A stretch of DNA of 38,592 bases from Bacillota bacterium (GTDB lineage Bacteria > Bacillota > Dethiobacteria > DTU022 > UBA8154), in the NCBI GenBank assembly GCA_029778075.1, contig JAKORA010000058.1, positions 1 through 38,592 on the forward strand, written 5' to 3'. A program made the position numbers and the translations under genes. This document shows, piece after piece, positions 1 to 6,484 of this stretch. Numbering within the stretch: position 1 is the stretch's first letter; each line of letters opens with the position of its first letter. The notes under the pieces are model-generated. The model searched no databases. It was not told the origin of the DNA and saw only the letters and a program-made list of their open reading frames with translations.

Positions 1-28
1 CCCTCCACAAAAGGGGGCTTTTTTTGTT
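1..28 (+). terminator. Tail of an upstream intrinsic terminator (partial)
   Basis: The window opens with CCCTCC, a short A-rich loop and GGGGG, followed directly by a run of seven T. This is the form of a rho-independent terminator whose 5' arm may begin before the window. It would end a transcript entering from the left. The stem is only partly visible, so the call is moderate. Confidence 0.5.
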
Positions 29-76
29 TTGGAAGTTTTAGTATAATTGGCATAAGATTCTGATAGGAGGTTTTTT

Positions 77-121
77 GTGGAAGCTGTTCTTTTTATTTTG
101 GGCACCCGGATTTGGCGATAG
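77..121 (+). CDS. Possible 14-residue peptide ORF with a strong ribosome binding site
   Basis: A GTG start lies six bases after TAGGAGG and opens a 14-codon frame (MEAVLFILGTRIWR) ending in TAG. A TATAAT-like box is present at 42-47, but no clear -35 accompanies it. The frame could be a leader peptide, the remnant of a broken gene or chance. The Shine-Dalgarno spacing is good, which is the only reason to list it. No function can be assigned. Confidence 0.25.
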   Translation: MEAVLFILGTRIWR

Positions 122-163
122 GCCACACGTATTTAATCCGGTATGCCCAGCACAGTACGGTTC

Positions 164-192
164 TTGAATTTGTGGGCGTTTCGTGTTAAAAT
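164..192 (+). promoter_or_regulatory. Promoter of the tRNA-Sec gene
   Basis: TTGAAT (164-169) and TAAAAT (187-192) are separated by 17 bases, with a TG one base before the -10 (extended -10). The expected start of transcription, near 199, lies a few bases before the first base of the mature tRNA at 206. This is a well-formed sigma-A type promoter for a stable RNA gene. Confidence 0.7.
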
Positions 193-205
193 AAGTCGTG
201 CATCT

Positions 206-302
206 GGGAGTAGCTCGGCGCCTGGTGGGCCGCCCGGACTTCAAATCCGTGTGGTGGGCTGACGAGGTCCACGGTGGGTTCGATTCCCATCTACTCCCGC
301 CA
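206..302 (+). tRNA. selC: tRNA-Sec (anticodon TCA)
   Basis: This is the selenocysteine tRNA that reads UGA under SelB. The acceptor arm GGGAGTAG (206-213) pairs over 8 bp with CTACTCCC (291-298), followed by a G discriminator and an encoded CCA. The anticodon loop CTTCAAA places TCA at 241-243. The T loop TTCGATT is present, the D arm is long, and a large extra arm precedes the T arm. The 97-nt length and the 8-bp acceptor are the usual bacterial tRNA-Sec features and differ from canonical 7-bp tRNAs. The partner genes selA and selB lie about 1.8 kb downstream on the same strand, beyond an intervening minus-strand transporter gene, which supports the call. Confidence 0.96.
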
Positions 303-329
303 GATAAAACGTCAAGCGGAGGACTGGAA

Positions 330-485
330 ATGAACGAGGAATTTGAAGCTGAAGTGATAAACAGCCATGTAGTCAAGTGCCCGGTATGTGACGGCAACCA
401 GGGCATAGTGCTGGTTTGGAACGACGGCGATGTTGATCTTATCTGCGTGGGCTGCAAGCACAAGGAGCGGATCAGCATCGACTAA
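330..485 (+). CDS. Small zinc-ribbon-like protein
   Basis: This is a 51-residue protein with two CxxC pairs: KCPVCDG near residues 17-22 and ICVGCKH near residues 39-44. Such a pair of knuckles usually binds one zinc ion. The track ORF begins at 198, inside the tRNA, so that start cannot be right. The ATG at 330 is preceded by AGCGGAGG with good spacing. The gene starts 28 bases after the tRNA CCA end and may be read from the same promoter, which would make it a processed product of the selC transcript. The family is not recognised and no enzymatic residues are visible. A role in selenium metabolism is only a suggestion from position. The residues between the two pairs alternate hydrophobic and acidic, as expected for a beta-rich ribbon. 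Confidence 0.65.
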   Translation: MNEEFEAEVINSHVVKCPVCDGNQGIVLVWNDGDVDLICVGCKHKERISID

Positions 486-581
486 ACAGGCTAAAAATTA
501 TACAGTCCCACCTCAGCGCCAGAGCTGCCTGCGCCTTGCCGGTAAAGCCGGGCTTTTTGTTGTCTGATAAGAAAAATAATT

Positions 582-1883
582 TTACGGTTGCTGGAAGTTA
601 TCCTTTTTAACCAGGTGTTCTTCAGGGACAGGCTGGTTTTTTTGTTTTCCCAGAAAAGTTTCCGGCATTAAAAAAACAAGGAAAAAAGCCACGGCAATAC
701 TTGCCAGGTAAAGGGTAAAAATTGTCTTGAAGGCGGAAAGGGCCGGTCTTGTTTGCAGTAATAGGTCCAAAAGATAACCGGTTACCCCCTGGAATAAAGC
801 TACGCCTACAAACATGGCAGCATTGACAGTGCCCATGGCTGTGCCGGCGACTGTAACCGGAAAGAGCTCTTTGACGCAGCCTTGATTAATCAGGAAGACG
901 ATGCTGAAGATCCCTATGGCAAAGTAAAGCAGCGAGGTACAAAAAGGACCCGGATAAGAAGAAAGGGAAAGCATAATTGCCCATGATATAAGCATTCCCA
1001 GCGTTCCCAGCATAAGTACGGGGCGCCTTGCCCGGAAAAAGCGGTCCGACATCATTCCCCAGAAAAGCCCTCCGATAATCATACCCAGGGAAATAAACAT
1101 TAAGTGGCTTCCTGCCGTTTCCCGGCTGATATTGTAAGAATCTTGCAGGTAGGCCGCTCCCCACAGACCGGAGAAGCTGAAAAGCACACCGTAAACAAGC
1201 AGGGCCCATATGGTAAAGGGCCAAAAAGTGCGGTAGCGCCAGAAAGGCACTGTGCCCGGTTGTAAAGCGGCCGCTGCTTCTTTGCTTTCTTTACCTGTTT
1301 CTCTATCGTCAACAGGAAACTTTTGCGGTTTCATCAGATACAAGGCCAGCAGGACCAGAAAAAACAAGGCGACCGCAGGAATAACAAAAGAATATCGCCA
1401 GCCGATTTTTTCTACCGACAGTGCCATGGGAAGGGTGGAGAGCATCAAGCCCAGTGAGCCGATAGCATTAATTATGCTGGTCCGGGTGGCGAATTCATCG
1501 GGGCGGTAAGATATGGAGAGATATTTAAGGGCTGGAATCCATATTCCTGCCGTTCCTGCACCGGTCAGTAACCTTGCCCAGGTAGCCATATTAATACTCG
1601 TGGAGAAAGCAAAAAGAAGAGCTCCGGCGACACCCAGCGAGCCAAACCCAAATACCGTATAACGCACGCCGATACGATCCGAAAGAAAGCCCACGGGTAT
1701 CTGCACCGCGGCGTATGCCCAAAAAAAAGCCGAGGCCATCAAGGCCAGGGATGTTTCGGGAACAGCAAAATCTTTCATCAAATCTTTCACTATTACGGCT
1801 GGACTTGTACGCATAAAAAGGGCTATGATAAAGAGCACACAAAGAACGATGAATACTGTCTCGCGCCTGGATGCACGAATCAT
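582..1883 (-). CDS. MFS transporter
   Basis: This 433-residue integral membrane protein of the major facilitator superfamily has about 12 hydrophobic helices, arranged as two sets of six around a charged central loop near residues 190-210. The cytoplasmic loop between helices 2 and 3 carries the family signature GFLSDRIGVR, and the second half has the related GMMSDRFFRARRP. An arginine-containing helix 1 and the TRTSIINAIGSLG stretch recall organic-anion or sugar-acid carriers, but the substrate cannot be read from the sequence. The ATG at 1883 follows GGGAGG by ten bases. The gene runs opposite to selC and selA and sits between them, so it is probably an unrelated insertion into the selenocysteine locus. 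It converges on the small zinc-ribbon gene. Confidence 0.85.
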   Translation of the reverse strand: MIRASRRETVFIVLCVLFIIALFMRTSPAVIVKDLMKDFAVPETSLALMASAFFWAYAAVQIPVGFLSDRIGVRYTVFGFGSLGVAGALLFAFSTSINMATWARLLTGAGTAGIWIPALKYLSISYRPDEFATRTSIINAIGSLGLMLSTLPMALSVEKIGWRYSFVIPAVALFFLVLLALYLMKPQKFPVDDRETGKESKEAAAALQPGTVPFWRYRTFWPFTIWALLVYGVLFSFSGLWGAAYLQDSYNISRETAGSHLMFISLGMIIGGLFWGMMSDRFFRARRPVLMLGTLGMLISWAIMLSLSSYPGPFCTSLLYFAIGIFSIVFLINQGCVKELFPVTVAGTAMGTVNAAMFVGVALFQGVTGYLLDLLLQTRPALSAFKTIFTLYLASIAVAFFLVFLMPETFLGKQKNQPVPEEHLVKKDNFQQP

Positions 1884-2092
1884 TTTGTATGAGCCTCCCA
1901 GGATATTTTTTGAGTTGCTTTGCTTAGAAATATTTTTATTACTTTTTGAGATGGAAACAGGGGCTGGTTTTAAGCTTTTAAATAATACAATATATTTTCT
2001 ACTACTGTTAGAAAATTCCTTCTTTTTAAGAAATCCCGCTTAAATTGTTTTTAAGAAGTGCCTTGGTGCTGGCTTACAGTTCTCTTTAGAGA

Positions 2093-2098
2093 TATAAT
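2093..2098 (+). promoter_or_regulatory. Candidate -10 element before selA
   Basis: A perfect TATAAT lies 32 bases before the selA start. No good -35 is seen at 16-18 bases upstream (TGGCTT is the best at 17), so promoter strength is uncertain. The opposite orientation of the upstream transporter requires some promoter in this gap. Confidence 0.4.
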
Positions 2099-2129
2099 AA
2101 TAAATGTAGCAAGGAAGGGGGAGAGCACT

Positions 2130-3581
2130 TTGCCTCGCGAATTTAGACAACGTTATTTACGCCTCCTGCCTGCAGTAGACAGGATACTGCTGGAGAAGAG
2201 CCTGGCAGGGATCGAAGAAGAGGTTCCACGCGCCCTGATAGTGGAAGCAGTCAAAGAAGTTTTGGCGGAAAAAAGGTCCGTTATTTCCAGGGCTGCCGCT
2301 GAAAAGGAACTGGAGCTTTTGGATGTTTCCTCCCCTGCATTGGCTGGAGAGGCCCTGGAAAGAATAAAAGAGAAAATGGAATATAATCTGCGGCCTGTTT
2401 TTAATGCAACCGGTGTACTTCTGCATACAAACCTTGGACGCGCTCCCCTGGCCGCGGCGGCTGTTGAAGCTGTTAAAGGGGTTGGCGCTTCATTCAGCAA
2501 CCTGGAGATTTCGCTGCACAGCGGAAAGAGATCTTCACGCTATGAGCATGTAGAGGAACTTCTCTGCCGGCTGACAGGAGCGGAAGCGGCGCTTGTTGTT
2601 AATAATAACGCCGCGGCGGTTTTTTTGGCGCTCAACTCATTAGCGGCCGGGAAAGAAGTTATTGTTTCCAGGGGAGAGCTGGTGGAAATAGGAGGCTCTT
2701 TTCGCCTGCCGGAGGTCATGGCCTCCAGCGGAGCGTCTCTGGTGGAGGTGGGTACAACGAACAAGACTTACACCGGGGACTATAAGAAGGCCATAGGTGA
2801 AAAAACAGCCTTGCTGCTCAAAGTCCATACCAGCAACTTTAAAGTCCTGGGCTTTGCCTCTGCAGTTTCCGCTTCCGCGCTGGTAAGGTTGGGCAAGGAC
2901 TACGGGCTCCCTGTGATGGAGGATGTGGGAAGCGGTGTCCTGGTGGACCTCTCCAGGTACGGGCTTCCTTATGAGCCAAGGGTTCAGGATTCTGTAGCCG
3001 CCGGAGTCGATGTGATTACCTTTAGCGGGGATAAGCTTCTGGGAGGACCTCAGGCCGGCCTGATTATCGGCAGGAAAAAATATATCGACCGGATCAAGAG
3101 CAACCAGTTAATGAGAGCCCTGCGCGTGGATAAGCTCACGGTGACGGCCCTGGAGGCAACGCTGCGCCTTTACCTCGATGAAAAGAAAGCATTGCGCGAA
3201 ATCCCCGTCTTGCGCATGTTGACCGTACCTGGTGAGGTTTTGCAGCGTCGGGCTGAGGCGCTGGCCGCAGAGCTCAGAAAAAAACTCGCGGGGGAATGGG
3301 AGATCGATATTCTTCATGAGAAATCCAGGGTGGGAGGCGGTTCGCTGCCTTTGGTTTCTCTTCCCAGCAGCCAGATAAGCCTGGGGCTAAAGGGAGTAAA
3401 TGCCGGTGAATTGGCGCAAAGGCTGCGCAAGGCCAAACCGCCTGTCATAGCCCGTGTCAAGAGACAGAGAGTGCTGCTGGATCTACGTTCTCTGAGGGAG
3501 GAAGATGATAAAGAGCTTCTGGAAACAATTGTCCGTACCTTCAGCAGTAGCGGGATGGGAAAAAACGGGGGTGGCAGCTAA
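2130..3581 (+). CDS. selA: L-seryl-tRNA(Sec) selenium transferase
   Basis: SelA converts seryl-tRNA(Sec) to selenocysteinyl-tRNA(Sec) using selenophosphate, as a PLP-dependent cytoplasmic enzyme of fold type I. The protein is 483 residues, against about 460 in E. coli. The N-terminal helical domain that contacts the tRNA spans roughly residues 1-75. A conserved NATGVLLHTNLGRAPL stretch follows, then GAEAALVVNNNAAAV. The PLP lysine lies in FSGDKLLGGPQAG near residue 302. The track start at 2058 has no ribosome binding site. The TTG at 2130 is preceded by AAGGAAGGGGGAGAG, and starting there gives PREFRQRYLRLLP, the normal SelA N-terminus. selB follows after 3 bases, so the two are co-translated. 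Together with selC they form nearly the whole decoding set; selD is not in the window. Confidence 0.96.
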   Translation: MPREFRQRYLRLLPAVDRILLEKSLAGIEEEVPRALIVEAVKEVLAEKRSVISRAAAEKELELLDVSSPALAGEALERIKEKMEYNLRPVFNATGVLLHTNLGRAPLAAAAVEAVKGVGASFSNLEISLHSGKRSSRYEHVEELLCRLTGAEAALVVNNNAAAVFLALNSLAAGKEVIVSRGELVEIGGSFRLPEVMASSGASLVEVGTTNKTYTGDYKKAIGEKTALLLKVHTSNFKVLGFASAVSASALVRLGKDYGLPVMEDVGSGVLVDLSRYGLPYEPRVQDSVAAGVDVITFSGDKLLGGPQAGLIIGRKKYIDRIKSNQLMRALRVDKLTVTALEATLRLYLDEKKALREIPVLRMLTVPGEVLQRRAEALAAELRKKLAGEWEIDILHEKSRVGGGSLPLVSLPSSQISLGLKGVNAGELAQRLRKAKPPVIARVKRQRVLLDLRSLREEDDKELLETIVRTFSSSGMGKNGGGS

Positions 3582-3584
3582 ACA

Positions 3585-5477
3585 ATGATTATCGGGACAG
3601 CAGGGCATGTGGATCATGGGAAGACGGAGCTTATTAAGGCGTTGACAGGGGTTGATACCGATCGTTTAAAAGAGGAAAAAGAAAGAGGCATTTCCATTGA
3701 TATCGGTTTTGCTCCTTTTTACCTCCCCGGCGGAAGACTGGCAGGAGTCGTTGATGTTCCCGGCCATGAAAAGTTTATCCATAATATGCTGGCAGGTATA
3801 GGCGGGATAGATCTGGTTCTGATGGTAGTAGATGCCACGGAGGGGGTTATGCCGCAAACCAGGGAACACCTCGATATCCTGGAGCTGCTCGGCATTTTAA
3901 AGGGATTGGTTGTTATTACCAAGATTGATCTTGTTGACGAGGAATGGCTGGAGATGGTCGTGGAGGAAGTGAAGGAGAGCTTCAAGGGGACGTTCCTGGA
4001 GGGTGCTCCCCTGCACCTTGTTTCTTCTGTTACGAAAGCAGGGATTCCGGAGCTAAAAAAGGAGATTGCCGCTATGGCCGTTTCCCTTGCAGCCAAGGAT
4101 GCTGATGCACCCCTGCGCATTCCCGTAGATCGCGTCTTTACCATTGCGGGGTTTGGGACCGTTGTTACCGGCACGATTATCAGCGGAACAGTAAAAACCG
4201 GAGAGATTGTGGAAGTAGTCCCTCCGGGTAAAGAGTTCAGAGTAAGGGGCCTTCAGGTTCACGGAGAAGCGGTGGGGGAGGCCTCTGCCGGGCAGCGAGT
4301 CGCGGTAAACCTCTCCGGGTTGGAGAAAAGGGAAGTCTTGAGAGGCAGTGTGGTAGCAGCACCGGGCTATTTTCGCCCGACCCGCTTTCTGGATACCAGG
4401 TTAAAACTTCTTTCCTCCGCCCACAAAACTCTGGTAAATTTGTCACCCGTCCATTTTTATCTGGGTACTGCCCGGGTCGTTGCCAAGCTGTTGCTGCTGG
4501 GCTGTGACGAACTTGCTCCCGGAGAAGAGGGCTTTGTTCAATGCCGCCTGGATAGGCCGCTTGTGGCACGTCGGGGCGATCGCTTCATTATCCGTTCGTA
4601 TTCTCCGATGGTTACTATCGGAGGCGGAGTAGTCCTGGATGAACATCCTCCGCGCCATAAGAGGTTTAAGCCGGGAGTTCTGGAAAAACTGGAGGATTTG
4701 CACAAAGATGACCCGCTGCCTTTTGTCATGCAGAAGCTTGAGGAGAGCAGGGGGGCTACCCTGGCGGAGCTGGCGCAACTCCTTAAAATGGGGTTAGCGC
4801 CGCTAAGCGACCTGCTGGAACGGGCACGAAAAGAAAACAAAGTTGTTTTAATCGGTGATTACTATGTTACTGCCGGGAACATTGATGCATGGGGTACGGC
4901 GCTTTTAAAGGAACTTGCCCGTTTTCATAGTGAAAAGCCTCTCTGGCCAGGGATGCATAAAGCGCAACTCAGCGGAATTTTCCCGCGCAAAATTACAGGG
5001 CGTGCCTACGATTCGCTTCTTGATTATTATAAGCAAAAAGGCCTTATTGAGATAAAAGGTGACATAATCTCCAGGAAAGATTTTATCCCCCGACCCACTG
5101 CAATGCAGGAGCAGAAAATAGAAGAAATACTGCGCTTCTTTATACAGGGGGGGATTACTCCCCCGTCGTTGAAGGAGTTATGGAGCTCTCTGAGCTTGAA
5201 GAAAGAGGAAGGGGAAAGCTATCTGGAATACCTGATTAATAAGGGTTCAATTGTTAGGGTTAGCGAAGAAATATTCTTGCACAGCGAACCGTACGCCAAA
5301 TGCCTGGATATATTAAAAGAACATTTCCGGGCCAACAAGAGTATCAGCCTGGCCCAGTACAGGGATCTGCTGGGGAGTTCACGCAAGTATGCTCAGGCAC
5401 TTCTGGAACATTTTGACAGCTGCAAGTTTACCCGGCGCCTGGGTGACGAAAGGGTGCCCTGGAAACTCCCCGTGTAA
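3585..5477 (+). CDS. selB: Selenocysteine-specific elongation factor
   Basis: SelB is a GTPase that delivers Sec-tRNA(Sec) to ribosomes stalled at a UGA next to a SECIS hairpin. The protein is 630 residues, normal for bacteria. The N-terminal third is EF-Tu-like: G1 GTAGHVDHGKTEL at residues 3-15, a switch I region with ERGISIDIGFA, G3 DVPGHEKF and G4 TKID. Domains II and III follow to about residue 340. The last ~250 residues form a chain of winged-helix domains that bind the SECIS RNA; a typical unit is LAELAQLLKMGLAPLSDLLER. The start ATG lies 3 bases after the selA stop and uses the GGGGGTGG at the selA end as ribosome binding site. No transcription terminator is clear after it. The next gene is on the opposite strand. 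Confidence 0.96.
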   Translation: MIIGTAGHVDHGKTELIKALTGVDTDRLKEEKERGISIDIGFAPFYLPGGRLAGVVDVPGHEKFIHNMLAGIGGIDLVLMVVDATEGVMPQTREHLDILELLGILKGLVVITKIDLVDEEWLEMVVEEVKESFKGTFLEGAPLHLVSSVTKAGIPELKKEIAAMAVSLAAKDADAPLRIPVDRVFTIAGFGTVVTGTIISGTVKTGEIVEVVPPGKEFRVRGLQVHGEAVGEASAGQRVAVNLSGLEKREVLRGSVVAAPGYFRPTRFLDTRLKLLSSAHKTLVNLSPVHFYLGTARVVAKLLLLGCDELAPGEEGFVQCRLDRPLVARRGDRFIIRSYSPMVTIGGGVVLDEHPPRHKRFKPGVLEKLEDLHKDDPLPFVMQKLEESRGATLAELAQLLKMGLAPLSDLLERARKENKVVLIGDYYVTAGNIDAWGTALLKELARFHSEKPLWPGMHKAQLSGIFPRKITGRAYDSLLDYYKQKGLIEIKGDIISRKDFIPRPTAMQEQKIEEILRFFIQGGITPPSLKELWSSLSLKKEEGESYLEYLINKGSIVRVSEEIFLHSEPYAKCLDILKEHFRANKSISLAQYRDLLGSSRKYAQALLEHFDSCKFTRRLGDERVPWKLPV

Positions 5478-5544
5478 ATGCTCTGGCAGCTCGCGATTAT
5501 CTACCTATATTATCCTAATCCACGATATACGTACACACCAAGAC

Positions 5545-5739
5545 TTAAAATGTATTGTGGTCTTTTGTCATGTACTGGTAGATTAGCCTGTCCAGCTCTC
5601 TGCTGATTTCATAGGTCTTCGGACAACTGCGGGGTGTATTGCTCTTAATATTAATATTTTTATTTAGCTGCTTCCGTAGATCTTCAATGCGGTCAAGCAG
5701 TTTTTCTTCTTGTTTACAGCAGTTCATTATTCCAGTCAT
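5545..5739 (-). CDS. Spo0E-like sporulation aspartyl phosphatase
   Basis: Spo0E-family proteins dephosphorylate Spo0A~P and delay sporulation. The product is 60-64 residues, the usual size, and is a predicted helical hairpin. The first helix is QEEKLLDRIEDLRKQLN and the second holds the family signature SRELDRLIYQYM (S..LD.LI..Y). The track start is 5739, but AAAGGA sits right against that ATG. The second ATG at 5727 (MNCCKQEE) lies 12 bases from it, so the true start is uncertain. The gene converges on selB and stands alone. An exact TGTCGAA (Spo0A box core) lies about 145-165 bp upstream on the same strand. It is the clearest sign in the window that the organism is a spore-former. Confidence 0.75.
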   Translation of the reverse strand: MTGIMNCCKQEEKLLDRIEDLRKQLNKNINIKSNTPRSCPKTYEISRELDRLIYQYMTKDHNTF

Positions 5740-5883
5740 TCCTTTCTAGAAATAAAATTGTGAAAAGCTGCATAATTTCTATCGTCTATTTAACAAACCA
5801 TTTTAAATCTTTGTTGAAAAAAGTTTACAATTTATTTACAAAATTTTTTAATTCAGGAATTCATTCCTATTTTGTTTGTATTT

Positions 5884-5890
5884 TTCGACA
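5884..5890 (-). promoter_or_regulatory. Candidate Spo0A box (0A box)
   Basis: On the minus strand this reads TGTCGAA followed by three A, an exact match to the 0A-box core TGNCGAA. It lies upstream of the Spo0E-like gene and in the same intergenic region as the Hdr-Etf operon. A single 7-mer is weak evidence; the second copy at 6110 and the neighbouring Spo0E-like gene strengthen it. Confidence 0.35.
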
Positions 5891-6109
5891 TGAAAATAGA
5901 GAAATCCTCTTTTTGTAAGCAAAATTTTGCAATAATTTTTTGCATGATTATGTTTATATGCAACCTTGTCTGTTTTTGCTGTCTAATATTTCAAAATATG
6001 AAACACCCACCCTCTGATTATCAAGAAATAGTTAAAAAAACATCATATTTTCAAACTATTCCTTAATGCTTAAAATTAAATAACGCTAAGCAGGATTTTC
6101 TTTTGCCTG

Positions 6110-6116
6110 TGTCGAA
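6110..6116 (+). promoter_or_regulatory. Candidate Spo0A box (0A box)
   Basis: The plus strand reads TGTCGAA followed by AAC, again matching the 0A-box core exactly. It lies about 370 bp before the first gene of the Hdr-Etf cluster and 220 bp from the opposite-facing copy. Whether it acts on that operon is inference. Confidence 0.35.
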
Positions 6117-6213
6117 AACAAAACTTGCAGTCTTTAATGTCTGGTTGGCGGCCAGGTTCAGACAGCGGTCCAAAATGGCAGTATGCTATTGAGCCTGTTG
6201 TAGGCTGTTGAAG

Positions 6214-6250
6214 CTATTGGTAGTGTTCAAACAAGTGTGGCTACCAATAG
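6214..6250. repeat. Perfect 10-bp inverted repeat in the leader of the Hdr-Etf operon
   Basis: CTATTGGTAG (6214-6223) and CTACCAATAG (6241-6250) are exact reverse complements around a 17-base loop, and two further pairs (G-T, A-T) extend the stem outward. No T-run follows, so it is not an ordinary terminator. It could be a dyad operator or an RNA stem in the long 5' leader. Confidence 0.6.
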
Positions 6251-6484
6251 TTATAGTTGCGGTTTAGTTATCAGTAGTTATTAAATTACAGGGAGGTGTT
6301 TTGGCCAAAAAGATCTGAAAGTTGAACCGGAGGCAACGTTTTGCTTTTTAGATGATTTTCTAACCATTCTTTTTACTTAGTTTTTCCTGAAATGCTGGAT
6401 TTTCATTTCAACTTTATGAACTTTCAAGATGGACAATTTTAGAAGGGATGGCTGGTAAAATTACATCTCTAGCGAGGTATGAAG

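Larger units (their letters stand above)
5740..6484. other. Long AT-rich intergenic region before the Etf-Hdr cluster
   Basis: No supported gene lies in this ~745-bp stretch. The first ~370 bp are much richer in A and T than the neighbouring genes. The region carries two TGTCGAA 0A-box cores in opposite orientation (5884-5890 and 6110-6116), a perfect 10-bp inverted repeat at 6214-6250 and an orphan GGGAGGTG at 6293-6300. It probably holds the promoters of the divergent Spo0E-like gene and the Hdr-Etf operon, with a long 5' leader on the latter. A promoter could not be fixed with confidence; TTGAAA at 5814 followed by TACAAA at 5837 is a weak candidate. Confidence 0.6.

Noticed and set aside
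38-478. 146-residue minus-strand ORF
   Set aside because: It runs antisense across tRNA-Sec and the small zinc-ribbon gene, is low in complexity of any known kind and has no supporting ribosome binding site.
536-560. Possible terminator GCCGGTAAAGCCGGGCTTTTT after the zinc-ribbon gene
   Set aside because: The best fold is only four or five pairs with a bulge or a mismatch, so it is not listed although a T-run follows.
5872-6066. 64-residue ORF, hydrophobic and Cys-rich
   Set aside because: It lies in AT-rich DNA, has no ribosome binding site, and the composition simply follows TTT/TGC runs. It also covers a candidate Spo0A box.
6301-6351. TTG frame MAKKI followed by in-frame TGA, checked as a possible selenoprotein
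   Set aside because: After the TGA only ten more codons follow before TAG, there is no redox motif around the TGA and no clear SECIS hairpin.
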